From Leucobacter musarum subsp. musarum (lineage in GTDB: Bacteria > Actinomycetota > Actinomycetes > Actinomycetales > Microbacteriaceae), in NCBI RefSeq assembly GCF_001273845.1, contig NZ_JHBW01000089.1, positions 59,862 to 123,861 of the forward strand: DNA of 64,000 bases, written 5' to 3'. The notes under the pieces were generated by a model. That model was given only the letters and a program-made list of their open reading frames with translations. It made no database searches and was not told where the DNA came from. A program made the position numbers and the translations under genes. Below, piece after piece: positions 10,441 through 19,085 of this stretch. Position 1 is the stretch's first letter. Each line of letters starts with the position of its first letter.

Positions 10441-11373
10441 ATGCGGACTTTCACACTGCCGGGAACCGACCTGACCGTCTCCGATGTCGTGCTGGGGCTG
10501 ATGCGCATCCAGGAGAAATCTGACGATGAGGTGCGCACGCTGGTGAGCGCGGCTCGTGATGCGGGCATCAACTTTCTGGATCACGCCGACATCTACGGCT
10601 CGTCGGTGCACGGGTGCGAGCGTCGCTTCGCCGAGGCGCTGCGGCTCACGCCGTCCGAGCGCGAGCAGTGGGTGATCCAGTCAAAGGCTGGCATCATCAC
10701 CGACGGCCCGTACTTCGACTTCTCTTACGAGCACATCATGGAGACCGTGCACGGCTCGCTCGAAGCTCTCGGCACCGACTACCTCGACATTCTGCTGCTG
10801 CACCGCCCCGACGCGCTGGTCGAACCCGAAGAGGTCGCTCGCGCCTTCGACGAGCTCTCGGCTGCGGGCAAGGTGCGTGCGTTCGGTGTCTCGAATCACA
10901 CGCCCCGGCAGATCGACCTGCTGCGCAAGTACGTGACGCAGCCACTCGTCGCGAACCAGCTGCAGCTCTCGATCACGCACTCGCCGATGATCGCGCAGGG
11001 TGTCGCCGCGAACATGCAGGGTTTGCCGCAGTCGGTGACCCGCGACGACGGCGTGCTCGACTACTGCCGCCTCAACGACATCACGGTGCAGGCGTGGTCG
11101 CCGTTCCAGGCGAACTTCTTCGACGGCCCGTTCTTGGGGTCGGATCGCTACCCCGAACTCAACGCGGTCATCGACCGCCTCGCGGCGCAGTACGGGGTGC
11201 CGTTTGAGGCAATCGCGGTGGCGTGGATCACGCGTCACCCCGCGCGCATGCAGGTGGTGCTGGGAACGACGTCGCCCGATCGTGTCGCCGCCGCAGCGCA
11301 GGGCTCAGACATCACGCTGACCCGCGCCGAGTGGTACGAACTCTTCCGCGCCGCCGGCTACACGGTGCCGTAG
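10441..11373 (+). CDS. Aldo/keto reductase (YdhF-like)
   Basis: 310 residues from ATG 10441; a GTG nine bases upstream is also possible. Tetrad residues: Asp47 in FLDHAD, Tyr52, Lys82 in QSKAG and His121 in LLLHRPD. The start LPGTDLTVSDVVLGLMRI and the HRPDALVEPEEVARAFDEL segment match the YdhF-type branch, which differs from the preceding paralogue. Substrate unknown. A 64-bp palindromic element follows the stop by 27 bp. Confidence 0.88.
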   Translation: MRTFTLPGTDLTVSDVVLGLMRIQEKSDDEVRTLVSAARDAGINFLDHADIYGSSVHGCERRFAEALRLTPSEREQWVIQSKAGIITDGPYFDFSYEHIMETVHGSLEALGTDYLDILLLHRPDALVEPEEVARAFDELSAAGKVRAFGVSNHTPRQIDLLRKYVTQPLVANQLQLSITHSPMIAQGVAANMQGLPQSVTRDDGVLDYCRLNDITVQAWSPFQANFFDGPFLGSDRYPELNAVIDRLAAQYGVPFEAIAVAWITRHPARMQVVLGTTSPDRVAAAAQGSDITLTRAEWYELFRAAGYTVP

Positions 11374-11400
11374 GCGGCTCTGCGGCTGCGGCTGTGCACT

Positions 11401-11464
11401 GCGAGCGGGGTCACTTTTGGAGGGTGCGCGAGGCGCGACCCACTCCAAAAGTGACCCCGCTCGC
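11401..11464. repeat. 64-bp intergenic palindrome, family A copy 1
   Basis: Perfect 22-base arms (starting GCGAGCGGGGTCACTT) separated by 20 bases, placed between two converging genes. It aligns without gaps to 21041-21104. It may act as a bidirectional terminator, but the conserved length and sequence suggest a dispersed element. Confidence 0.75.
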
Positions 11465-11499
11465 AAGATGGGTTGCGCGGCGGCACTGCCGCCGACCCT

Positions 11500-12708
11500 C
11501 TACCCGCCGAGGGCGGCCGTGATGCGTTCGGGGGCGAGCGCGGCGTCGATCGCGAGCTGCGCTGCGCCGTAGATCGCGGCGTTGCCGGCGGCGCGCGACG
11601 GCGCGATGGTGAGCTGCTCGGTCGAGAGCGGGATCGACCTCGCGTAGACGACTTCGCGCACGCCGGCGACGAGGTGCTCGGCGGCCTGCGCCATGGTGCC
11701 ACCGATGACGATCGCCGACGGGTTCATGATGCTGACGCAGGCGGTGAGCACCTCGCCGACGTCGCGCCCGGCCTGGCGAATGCGTTGGATCGCCCCGACG
11801 TCGCCTGCTTTCGCGAGTGCGACGACCTCGCTCGGTCGGTGCAGTGGAGTTTCGGCGGTGCTGAGCGCGGTCGCGAGCGCGCGTCCCGACGCCACGGCCT
11901 CGAGGCAACCGCGATTGCCGCAAGGGCAGGGGGTGTCGGTCGCCCGGGCGAGGGCGATGTGCCCGATGTCGCCCGCGGCGCCGTTGGCCCCGCGGCGCAG
12001 CGATCCGCCGGAGATGATGCCGGCGCCGATGCCGCTCGCGACTTTCACGAAGATGAGGTCGGTGACACCGGGCCATGACGTGGCGAGCTCGCCGAGCGCC
12101 ATGATGTTGACGTCGTTGTCGACGAGTACGGGTGCGTCGATGCGCCTGCGGATGGCGGCGGGGATGTCGAAGCGATCCCACCCGGGCATGATGGGCGGGT
12201 TGATGGGGCGCCCGGTCGAGAATTCGACGGGGCCTGGCACGCCGATGCCGACGCCGGCGACGTGCGAGACGTCGTAGCCGAGCCCGGGCAGCAACTCGTC
12301 GGCGGCGTCGAGGATCCAGGTGATCGCGTCTTCGGGCCCTGATGCGATCTCGCGGGGCTCGGAGGCTTCGGCGAGGAGTTCGCCGTCGAGGTCGGTGACG
12401 GCGACGCGCGCGTGCAGAGCGCCGAGGTCGGCGGCGAGTACGACGCGTGCGCGCGGGTTGAAGGCGATCTGCGCCGAGGGGCGCCCGCCGGTCGAAGCAG
12501 CATCGGCGACGGGGGCGATGAGCCCGAGGTCGATGAGTTGATCGATGCGCTGCGTCACGGTCGGGCGCGAGAGGCCGGTGATCTGCGCGAGCTTCGCCCG
12601 CGTGCGCGGCTTGCCATCGCGGAAGAGCTGCAGGAGCCCGCCGGCGGTGGAGGTTCCGGGTCCGGATGAGGGAGATGGCACGATCACGCTTTCAGTAAAG
12701 CACAACAC
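11500..12708 (-). CDS. ROK family transcriptional repressor
   Basis: 402 residues. An N-terminal winged helix-turn-helix (about 23-65, RAKLAQITGLSRPTVTQRI) precedes a ROK sugar-kinase-like domain with the ATP-type loop VLAADLGA near 90-97. The zinc site is complete: His250 plus CPCGNRGCLE at 261-270 (Cys261, 263, 268). Architecture and length match NagC/XylR-type repressors that respond to a sugar or sugar phosphate. It is transcribed away from the sugar-uptake operon, with an inverted repeat in between, so it most likely controls that operon and itself. Effector unknown. Confidence 0.9.
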   Translation of the reverse strand: MLCFTESVIVPSPSSGPGTSTAGGLLQLFRDGKPRTRAKLAQITGLSRPTVTQRIDQLIDLGLIAPVADAASTGGRPSAQIAFNPRARVVLAADLGALHARVAVTDLDGELLAEASEPREIASGPEDAITWILDAADELLPGLGYDVSHVAGVGIGVPGPVEFSTGRPINPPIMPGWDRFDIPAAIRRRIDAPVLVDNDVNIMALGELATSWPGVTDLIFVKVASGIGAGIISGGSLRRGANGAAGDIGHIALARATDTPCPCGNRGCLEAVASGRALATALSTAETPLHRPSEVVALAKAGDVGAIQRIRQAGRDVGEVLTACVSIMNPSAIVIGGTMAQAAEHLVAGVREVVYARSIPLSTEQLTIAPSRAAGNAAIYGAAQLAIDAALAPERITAALGG

Positions 12709-12716
12709 GAACTTCG

Positions 12717-12732
12717 GTAACGGTTTGGTTAC
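12717..12732. promoter_or_regulatory. Putative ROK repressor operator
   Basis: Inverted repeat GTAAC-N6-GTTAC in the 74-bp gap between the divergent ROK and Gfo/Idh/MocA genes, located just upstream of the predicted -35 box. Assignment to the ROK protein rests on position. Confidence 0.45.
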
Positions 12733-12745
12733 TTATGCAGAAAAG

Positions 12746-12776
12746 TTGACAAAAGTGGGGAATGTGGAAACACAAT
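12746..12776 (+). promoter_or_regulatory. Predicted promoter of the sugar operon (possibly leaderless)
   Basis: TTGACA (12746-12751), 19-bp spacer, CACAAT (12771-12776). Transcription would start about at the ATG of 12783, giving a leaderless mRNA. The spacer is longer than ideal. Confidence 0.45.
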
Positions 12777-12782
12777 AGTCAC

Positions 12783-13886
12783 ATGTCCCCGCAGACGAAG
12801 GAGTCTCGCTGGTCACCGAGCGTCGGAATGCTCGGCGCCGGTTTCATGGCTCGCACCCACACCACCGCAGCCCGCCTTGCCGGCGCACGCCTCGACGTGC
12901 TCGCCAGCTCACGACCCGAGCGGGCGGAGATCGCAGCTGCTGAACTCGGCTACGCACGGGCGTCGACCCCCGAGCACCTGCTCGCAGAAGCACTCGACAT
13001 CGTGCACGTGTGCACGCCGAATACGAGCCACACTGCGTATGCACGCGCGGCGCTGCTCGCCGGCTCCCACGTCATCTGCGAGAAGCCACTCGCCACCTCG
13101 GCTGACGAGGCCCGCGAGCTGGTCGCACTCGCCGAGCAGCAGCAGCAGCGCGTCGCCGCCGTGCCGTTCGTCTACCGCTACCACCCGATGGTGCGCGAGG
13201 CGCGCGCACGCATCGCCAGCGGCGAGGCCGGTGCCGTGCTCACGATCTCTGGGCGGTACCTGCAAGATTGGCTGCTGGGCGCCGGCGACGACAACTGGCG
13301 AGTCGCGGCAGATGCCGGCGGGCCGTCGCGGGCATTCGCAGATATCGGATCGCATCTCGTCGACCTCCTCGAGTTCGTGAGCGGTGACCGCATCACCCGT
13401 CTCGTCGCGACGACGCGCACGGTGCACGCGGAGCGGGGTGGCCAGCCGGTCGACACCGAAGACGCGGTCGCCCTGACGATCGAGCTCGCCGGCGGCGGCA
13501 TCGGGTCGCTGCTCATCTCGCAGGTCGCACCCGGCCGCAAGAATGCTCTGGTGCTCGAGATCGCCGGCGCCGACGAGAGCGTGCGGTTCGCGCAAGAGGA
13601 TCCCGAGACGCTCTGGGTCGGCCGCCGAGCCGGCTCCCTGCTGCTGCGGCGCGACCCCGAGACGCTCTCCGCAGACGCGGCAAGACTGTCGAACGTTCCC
13701 GCGGGTCACGCCCAGGGCTACCAAGACGCCTTCAACGGATTCATCGCCGACGCCTACGCGGCGGTCGCGGGGGAGGCGCCTGAGGGGCTGCCCACCTTCC
13801 GCGACGGCCTGCGGGCCGCCATCATCACGGATGCCGTGCTCGAGTCCGCGCGATCCGGAACCTGGGTGGAGGTGAGTGCGGAATGA
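12783..13886 (+). CDS. Gfo/Idh/MocA family NAD(P)-dependent sugar dehydrogenase
   Basis: 367 residues from ATG 12783 (an in-frame ATG at 12762 gives seven more). Rossmann start GMLGAGFMARTH near 16-27, the cofactor/catalytic motif CEKPLATS near 100, and DIGSHLVDLLEF near 185 with the conserved His. The family oxidises hydroxyls of inositols, sugars or their derivatives. It is the first gene of the operon and overlaps the ABC ATPase gene by four bases, so it probably acts on the imported substrate. Two isomerase/epimerase genes downstream fit a keto-sugar route, which is an inference. Confidence 0.88.
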   Translation: MSPQTKESRWSPSVGMLGAGFMARTHTTAARLAGARLDVLASSRPERAEIAAAELGYARASTPEHLLAEALDIVHVCTPNTSHTAYARAALLAGSHVICEKPLATSADEARELVALAEQQQQRVAAVPFVYRYHPMVREARARIASGEAGAVLTISGRYLQDWLLGAGDDNWRVAADAGGPSRAFADIGSHLVDLLEFVSGDRITRLVATTRTVHAERGGQPVDTEDAVALTIELAGGGIGSLLISQVAPGRKNALVLEIAGADESVRFAQEDPETLWVGRRAGSLLLRRDPETLSADAARLSNVPAGHAQGYQDAFNGFIADAYAAVAGEAPEGLPTFRDGLRAAIITDAVLESARSGTWVEVSAE

Positions 13887-15403
13887 GCGAGGCACCCACT
13901 GCGACCGTGACTGCACCCGTGCTTTCCGTTCGCGACATTCGCAAGCAGTTCTTCGGCGTCGAGGTGCTGCACGGCATCTCGCTCGATCTGCTGCCGGGCA
14001 CCGTGCACGGGCTCGTGGGCGAGAACGGCGCGGGCAAGTCGACGCTGATGAAGATCGTCGCCGGGGTGTATCGCCGCGATGGTGGAGACGTGCAGCTCGA
14101 CGGCGCGAGCGTCGACTTCGGTCACCCCGTCGATGCGGCAGCAGCAGGCGTTGCGACGGTGTTTCAGGAGTTCAACCTGCTCTCCGATCGCACCGTCGCC
14201 CAGAACGTCTTCCTCGGCCGCGAGCCACGCAGACGCGGCTTCATTGACACGCAGGCCATGCGCCGCGCGACGATCAGCCTGCTCGACGATCTCGGTATCT
14301 CGGGCATCGACCCCGATTCGCAAGTCGGCAGCCTGACCGTTGCCGAGCAGCAGATCGTCGAGATCGTCAAGGCGCTCTCGGTCGATGCCCGGGTCATCTC
14401 CATGGATGAGCCCACGGCGGCGCTCGCCGATCACGAGGTGGCGATCCTGTACCGCGTCATTCGTCGTCTGCGCGATCGCGGCGTCGCGATTCTCTATGTC
14501 TCGCACCGCCTGAAAGAGATTTTCGATCTCTGCGACACCATCACGGTGATGAAAGACGGTTCGCTCGTCTCGAGCGACGCGGCGGCGGCGCTGGATCAGC
14601 CCACGCTCGTCAGGCGCATGGTCGGCCGGCCCATCAGCGCGTTCTTCCCCGACCCCGAGCCGGGCACCGTCGTCGGCGAGACGATGGTGCGTGTGCGAGG
14701 CGGCGGCAACACGCAGCTCGACGGCATCGATCTCGACCTGCGCGCCGGCGAGGTCGTCGGGCTGTCGGGGCTGCAGGGCTCCGGGCGCACCGAGCTCGTC
14801 GAAGCGATCTTCGGCGCCGAGCCCTTCACCCGCGGCACCCTGCAGCTCGCCGGAGCGACGCGCACCATTCGCAGCCCGCGGCAGGCCGTGCGGCTCGGCG
14901 TCGCGCTCGTCACCGAAGATCGCAAGCGCACCGGCCTCGCACTGAACCAGTCGATTCTCGACAACGCCCTGCTCGCGATCCGCAGCGTCTTCCCGCGCCG
15001 CACGCGCGCCGAGCGCGCATCGATTCCCGGGGTGTTCGACGCCCTCGAACTGGTGAGCCGCGGACCGAACCAAGAGGTGCAGGCGCTCTCGGGCGGCAAC
15101 CAGCAGAAGGTGGTGCTCGCGAAGTGGCTCGCCACCGAACCCCGTGTCGTGCTGCTCGACGAGCCCACCCGCGGCATCGACGTCGGCGCAAAGGTCGCCG
15201 TGTACCAGCTCATCCGCGAGCTGGCGAAGCGCGGCGTGGCGATCCTGCTCGTCTCCAGTGAGCTGCCCGAGGTCATCGGCATGGCCGATCGCGTGCTCGT
15301 CATGCGCGACGGCCGCATCGCGGGCGAACTCCCCGCCGGGTCGACCGAAGAAACCGTCCTCGCGCTCGCGACGGGCGCCGCCGATGAACGGGGAGCCGCA
15401 TGA
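13883..15403 (+). CDS. Sugar ABC transporter ATP-binding protein (RbsA/MglA type)
   Basis: 506 residues made of two fused ABC domains, the standard form for ribose/galactose-type importers. The N-domain has Walker A GENGAGKST at 46-54 and a degenerate signature region (VGSLTVAEQQIVEI). The C-domain has a loose Walker A (GLQGSGRTE) and a good signature LSGGNQQKV followed by Walker B VVLLDEPTRGIDVG. Unequal halves are normal in this family. It starts with ATGA overlap to the dehydrogenase and ends in ATGA overlap to the first permease, so the operon is tightly coupled. Confidence 0.93.
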   Translation: MSEAPTATVTAPVLSVRDIRKQFFGVEVLHGISLDLLPGTVHGLVGENGAGKSTLMKIVAGVYRRDGGDVQLDGASVDFGHPVDAAAAGVATVFQEFNLLSDRTVAQNVFLGREPRRRGFIDTQAMRRATISLLDDLGISGIDPDSQVGSLTVAEQQIVEIVKALSVDARVISMDEPTAALADHEVAILYRVIRRLRDRGVAILYVSHRLKEIFDLCDTITVMKDGSLVSSDAAAALDQPTLVRRMVGRPISAFFPDPEPGTVVGETMVRVRGGGNTQLDGIDLDLRAGEVVGLSGLQGSGRTELVEAIFGAEPFTRGTLQLAGATRTIRSPRQAVRLGVALVTEDRKRTGLALNQSILDNALLAIRSVFPRRTRAERASIPGVFDALELVSRGPNQEVQALSGGNQQKVVLAKWLATEPRVVLLDEPTRGIDVGAKVAVYQLIRELAKRGVAILLVSSELPEVIGMADRVLVMRDGRIAGELPAGSTEETVLALATGAADERGAA

Positions 15404-16443
15404 GCCTCGCACTGCCCGCGCGCCTGAAGCGCCTCGACACCACCGCGATCGTGTTCATCGCGCTGATCGTGGTGCTCGCGCTGAGCGCGATCCTCGTCGC
15501 GACGGTCGGCCGCAACCTGTTCAGCGCCGGCAGCATCCGCGACATCCTCACCGGCATGAGCGTGCTCGGCTTCGTCGCGATCGGCCAGACTCTCGTGATT
15601 CTCGGCGGATCGCTCGACCTCTCCGTGCCCTACGTCGTGAGCCTGACCAGCCTCATCGCCGCGCAGACGATGAACGGCCAAGCCGGCATGGTGCTGCCGG
15701 GCGTGCTGCTCGCGCTCGCCGTCGCCGCGGTCATCGGGCTCGCGAACGGAGTGATCGTCACCGTGCTGAAGGTGCACGGCTTCGTCACGACGCTCGGTGT
15801 CGGGCTCATGCTCAAGGGCTACCTCGACACGAACTACCAGGGCACCGCAGGGTCGACACCGTGGGCATTCCAGCTCTTCGGAGCCACCGGCATCGGCCCC
15901 GTACCCGTGTCGACCGTGGTGATGCTGCTGCTCGCGGGAGTCGTCGCGTTCCTGCTCGCCCGCACCAACTTCGGGCATCACCTCTTCGCCGTCGGCGGCA
16001 ACGCCGAGGTCGCGCGCCTCTCGGGCGTGCGCACGCGCCGACCCCTCATCTGGGCGCACGTGCTCTGCTCGGTCTTCGCCGGCATCGCCGGGCTGCTGCT
16101 CGCCAGCCGCCTCGGCGTCGGCAGCCCGACCGTCGGCACGCAGGGCGGGTACGACCTACTCTCGATCGCCGCGGTCGTGCTCGGCGGCACCCTGCTGGCC
16201 GGAGGTCGCGGCTCCATCTGGGGCACCATCGGCGGCGTCGCGATCTTCGCAGTGCTCGACAACCTCATGAGCGTGCTGCAGGTAAACCCCTTCCTGAAAG
16301 ACGTGGTGCGCGGTGCGGTCATTGTGATCGCCGTCGCCGTCTACTCCCGCAGGCGTCTCGTCGCCCGCCGCGAGCGCTTCACCCGATCGGGGGAGGCGGC
16401 CCCGCTGCCCGCCGATGTCACCAGCGAAGGAGGTGCGCGATGA
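15400..16443 (+). CDS. Sugar ABC transporter permease (RbsC family), first
   Basis: 347 residues with 8-10 hydrophobic helices. Typical family segments are GFVAIGQTLVILGGSLDLSV near 55-73 and GGNAEVARLSGVRTRR near 198-213 (the cytoplasmic coupling loop), then VLGGTLLAGGRGSIWGT. It is one half of a heterodimeric channel with the next gene. Start ATG overlaps the ATPase stop (ATGA), and its own stop overlaps the next ATG. Confidence 0.92.
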   Translation: MSLALPARLKRLDTTAIVFIALIVVLALSAILVATVGRNLFSAGSIRDILTGMSVLGFVAIGQTLVILGGSLDLSVPYVVSLTSLIAAQTMNGQAGMVLPGVLLALAVAAVIGLANGVIVTVLKVHGFVTTLGVGLMLKGYLDTNYQGTAGSTPWAFQLFGATGIGPVPVSTVVMLLLAGVVAFLLARTNFGHHLFAVGGNAEVARLSGVRTRRPLIWAHVLCSVFAGIAGLLLASRLGVGSPTVGTQGGYDLLSIAAVVLGGTLLAGGRGSIWGTIGGVAIFAVLDNLMSVLQVNPFLKDVVRGAVIVIAVAVYSRRRLVARRERFTRSGEAAPLPADVTSEGGAR

Positions 16444-17663
16444 CCTCGAACCTCACGCGGCCCGTCGAGACGCCCGCAGCGACCAGCGCGGCCGCATCGG
16501 CCTCGGGCTTCGCCCGCTTCGTACGTGCGGCCATCAGCCCGCGCGGCGCGGTCTACCTGCTGCTCATCGTGCTGCTGATCGCCGTGGCGATCCTCAACCC
16601 GTCGTTCGCGGAGCCCGGGCAGCTCGTGCGCTACATGCAGCGCGTCGCCCCCATCGCCATCGTCGCCATCGGCCAGTACTTCGTGATCGTAAGCGGTGAA
16701 TTCGACCTGTCGCAGGGCTCGCTCGTCACCACTCAGGTCGTGCTCGCCGGCACCCTCATCGGGCAAGACGACGCGAAAGCGCTGCCGGTGCTCGTGCTGC
16801 TGCTGGTGCTCGGCACCGTCGTCGGCATCGTCAACGGGCTCGTCACGACCTTCTTGAAAGTGCCATCGTTCATCGTCACCCTGGGCATGATGCTCGTGCT
16901 CTACGGCGGGGTCATGTGGTGGACAGGCGGAGCCGCAACCGGCAACCCCGCCGATTCGTTCCGCCAGATCGGACGCGGCGGCATCGACGGGCTACCGATC
17001 ATCGGGCTGCTGCCGTGGGCCGTGCTCGTGCTCGCCGGCGTGGTCGGGATCGCCGCCTGGCTCTCGCGCCGCCCCTTCGGGCGCACCCTCGTCGCCATCG
17101 GCGACAACCCCGCGGCCGGCGTCTTCGCCGGCGCCTCGGTGTGGCGCACCAAGACCGCCGCCTTCGTCATCTCATCGCTCTCGGCCACGATCGCCGGGGT
17201 GCTGCTCGTCGGCTACGCCGGCGTGCACCCCTCCGTCGGCAAAGGCTACGAGTTCATCGCGATTACCGCGGTCGTACTCGGCGGCGTCGTGCTCGGCGGC
17301 GGCCGCGGCTCCGTCTGGGGCGCACTCGCCGGAGCCTTCGCGCTCGAGACACTCTTCACCCTGCTTAACTTCACCTCGGTGCCCTCAACCCTGCGCGACG
17401 CGATTCAGGGCGCCATCATCATCGCGGCCGTTGCCTACTCGGGCGCCGCGTTCCGCGCACGCCGCAAGAAGCCGACCGGGGCGCTCGCCGCCGTCGGGGC
17501 GGCCGCGGCCGGGGCCGGTGCGGATCCCGCACCACTCGACACCCCCGCCGACGCCGCCCCGACCGGCACGGCACCCACAGACCCGGCGGGGAGCACCCCG
17601 TCACCCGATCCCACCGGCGACGCTGCCGCGCGGGGCGACCAAACAAAGGAGAACCGATCATGA
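16440..17663 (+). CDS. Sugar ABC transporter permease (RbsC family), second, with Ala/Pro tail
   Basis: 407 residues. The core repeats the RbsC pattern (AIVAIGQYFVIVSGEFDLSQG; GDNPAAGVFAGASVWRTK; VLGGVVLGGGRGSVWG). About 70 residues beyond the last helix form a low-complexity Ala/Pro/Thr/Asp tail not typical of RbsC proteins. The adjoining permease lacks this tail. ATGA overlaps at both ends couple it to the other permease and to the binding protein, whose start has AAAGGAG upstream inside this gene. Confidence 0.9.
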   Translation: MTSNLTRPVETPAATSAAASASGFARFVRAAISPRGAVYLLLIVLLIAVAILNPSFAEPGQLVRYMQRVAPIAIVAIGQYFVIVSGEFDLSQGSLVTTQVVLAGTLIGQDDAKALPVLVLLLVLGTVVGIVNGLVTTFLKVPSFIVTLGMMLVLYGGVMWWTGGAATGNPADSFRQIGRGGIDGLPIIGLLPWAVLVLAGVVGIAAWLSRRPFGRTLVAIGDNPAAGVFAGASVWRTKTAAFVISSLSATIAGVLLVGYAGVHPSVGKGYEFIAITAVVLGGVVLGGGRGSVWGALAGAFALETLFTLLNFTSVPSTLRDAIQGAIIIAAVAYSGAAFRARRKKPTGALAAVGAAAAGAGADPAPLDTPADAAPTGTAPTDPAGSTPSPDPTGDAAARGDQTKENRS

Positions 17664-18886
17664 AACGATCGCTGAGCATCACGGCGAGCCTCGTCGGCGC
17701 GGCATCGCTGATCCTGCTCGCGGGGTGCACCACCGACCCAACGGTGGAGAACCCGGCAGACGACGCCACCACCGAAACCAGCGAGTCGACCGACTCGGGC
17801 GACTCGGGCCAGTGGTTCGACCAGGCACTCTTCGACAAGCAAGACGCGGAGCGCTCCGTCACCCCCGAAGGGCCAGAAGACCAGCCCTACCTCCAAATGA
17901 TCAACGCCGAAATGCGCGACACCGCCGACTGGGCCTCCGACGGAGCCAAGAAAGTCTGCTTCGCCAACGCCTCGATCTCGAACCCCTGGCGCCAAACCGG
18001 CTGGATCACGATGAACGAACAGCTCAAAGTGCTGCAAGAATCGGGCGCCATTTCGTCGATGGAGACACGCGACGCGAAAGACAGCGACGACACCCAGATC
18101 GCCGACATCGACTACTTCATCGCCGAAGGCAACTGCGACGGCTTCATCATCTCACCTAACTCCACCGCGGCAATGACGCCCGCCGTCGAACGCGCCTGCG
18201 ACACCGGCAAGCCCGTCGTCGTCTTCGACCGCGGCGTCGAAACCGACTGCGCCGTCACCTTCATCCACCCCATCGGCGGCTTCGCCTGGGGCATCGACAC
18301 CGCCGAGTTCCTCATCGACAACCTCGACAAGGGAGACAAGGTCGTCGCCCTCCGCATCCTCCCCGGCGTCGACGTACTCGAACAGCGCTGGGCCGGAGCC
18401 GAGAAACTGTTCGACGAAGCCGGCATCGAAGCCGTCGACTACTTCACCGGAGCCGACCCCGCCGAAATCAAGAAAATCATCTCGGACGAACTCGCCAAGG
18501 GTGACGTACAGGGCATCTGGATGGACGCCGGCGACGGCGCCGTCGCCGCCATCGAAGCCTTCGAAGACGCCGGCAAGGACTACCCAGTCATGACCGGCGA
18601 AGACGAGCTCAGCTTCCTGCGCAAGTGGAAGGACACCGGCCTCACCGGCCTCGCCCCCGTCTACTCCAACTTCCAGTGGCGCACGCCACTGCTCGCCATG
18701 GAGCAGATCTTCGACGGCAAAGAAGTACCCACCGAATGGGTGCTGCCGCAGAAGCCCATCACCGCCGACGAACTCGACGAATACCTCGACCGCAACGACG
18801 GCATGCCCGACGGACACTACGCCAAATTCGGTGGAGAAGATCTGCCCGGGTACCCGAAAGTTTGGCAGGAGCGGGTGATTCCGTAA
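17660..18886 (+). CDS. Sugar ABC transporter substrate-binding lipoprotein (RbsB type)
   Basis: 408 residues. Lipoprotein signal peptide ending LILLAGCTT, with lipidation on Cys23, then an acidic Thr/Ser/Asp linker. The periplasmic-binding-type I fold follows (KVCFANASISNPWRQTGW; CDGFIISPNSTAAMTPAVERACDTGKPVVVFDRG written in parts here: DGFIISPN, TGKPVVVFDRG). It captures the sugar outside the cell for the two permeases. Last gene of the overlapping operon; the 110-bp cruciform follows. Ligand unknown. Confidence 0.9.
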   Translation: MKRSLSITASLVGAASLILLAGCTTDPTVENPADDATTETSESTDSGDSGQWFDQALFDKQDAERSVTPEGPEDQPYLQMINAEMRDTADWASDGAKKVCFANASISNPWRQTGWITMNEQLKVLQESGAISSMETRDAKDSDDTQIADIDYFIAEGNCDGFIISPNSTAAMTPAVERACDTGKPVVVFDRGVETDCAVTFIHPIGGFAWGIDTAEFLIDNLDKGDKVVALRILPGVDVLEQRWAGAEKLFDEAGIEAVDYFTGADPAEIKKIISDELAKGDVQGIWMDAGDGAVAAIEAFEDAGKDYPVMTGEDELSFLRKWKDTGLTGLAPVYSNFQWRTPLLAMEQIFDGKEVPTEWVLPQKPITADELDEYLDRNDGMPDGHYAKFGGEDLPGYPKVWQERVIP

Positions 18887-18896
18887 GCAGTTTGCG

Positions 18897-19006
18897 CCTG
18901 TTCGCGGGTGCGAATGCCCCGCACAGACTTAAGCAAGGGAACCCGGCGCGTCTTCGCCGCGCCAACCTTGATGCGTCTGTGCGGGGCATTCGCACCCGCG
19001 AACAGG
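18897..19006. repeat. 110-bp cruciform with nested hairpin after the sugar-binding protein gene
   Basis: Perfect 32-base inverted arms at 18897-18928 and 18975-19006. The centre holds a second small hairpin (GGCGCG/CGCGCC at about 18944-18962). No U-run follows. It separates the binding-protein gene from the isomerase genes and could weaken read-through. Confidence 0.75.
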
Positions 19007-19085
19007 CTCCGCTGTTACGGGTCAGCCCTGTGGGCGCTCGTAAGGCAGCGTAGATGTGTGATTCACGTTATGAAGGGGTGAGCGG

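Noticed and set aside
8418..10571. A 717-codon open frame on the minus strand opposite the Excalibur gene and the first aldo/keto reductase.
   Set aside because: Arg/Ala/Gly-rich composition without domains, lying over two well-supported genes; a typical antisense shadow in high-GC DNA.
13754..15412. A 552-codon minus-strand open frame opposite the sugar ATPase.
   Set aside because: Composition of a shadow frame (Asp/His/Arg-rich); the plus strand carries a complete double ABC ATPase.
15144..16439. Upstream extension of the second sugar permease frame.
   Set aside because: The upstream part lies over the ATPase and first permease and is Arg/Ser/Pro-rich; ATG 16440 in an ATGA overlap is the natural start.
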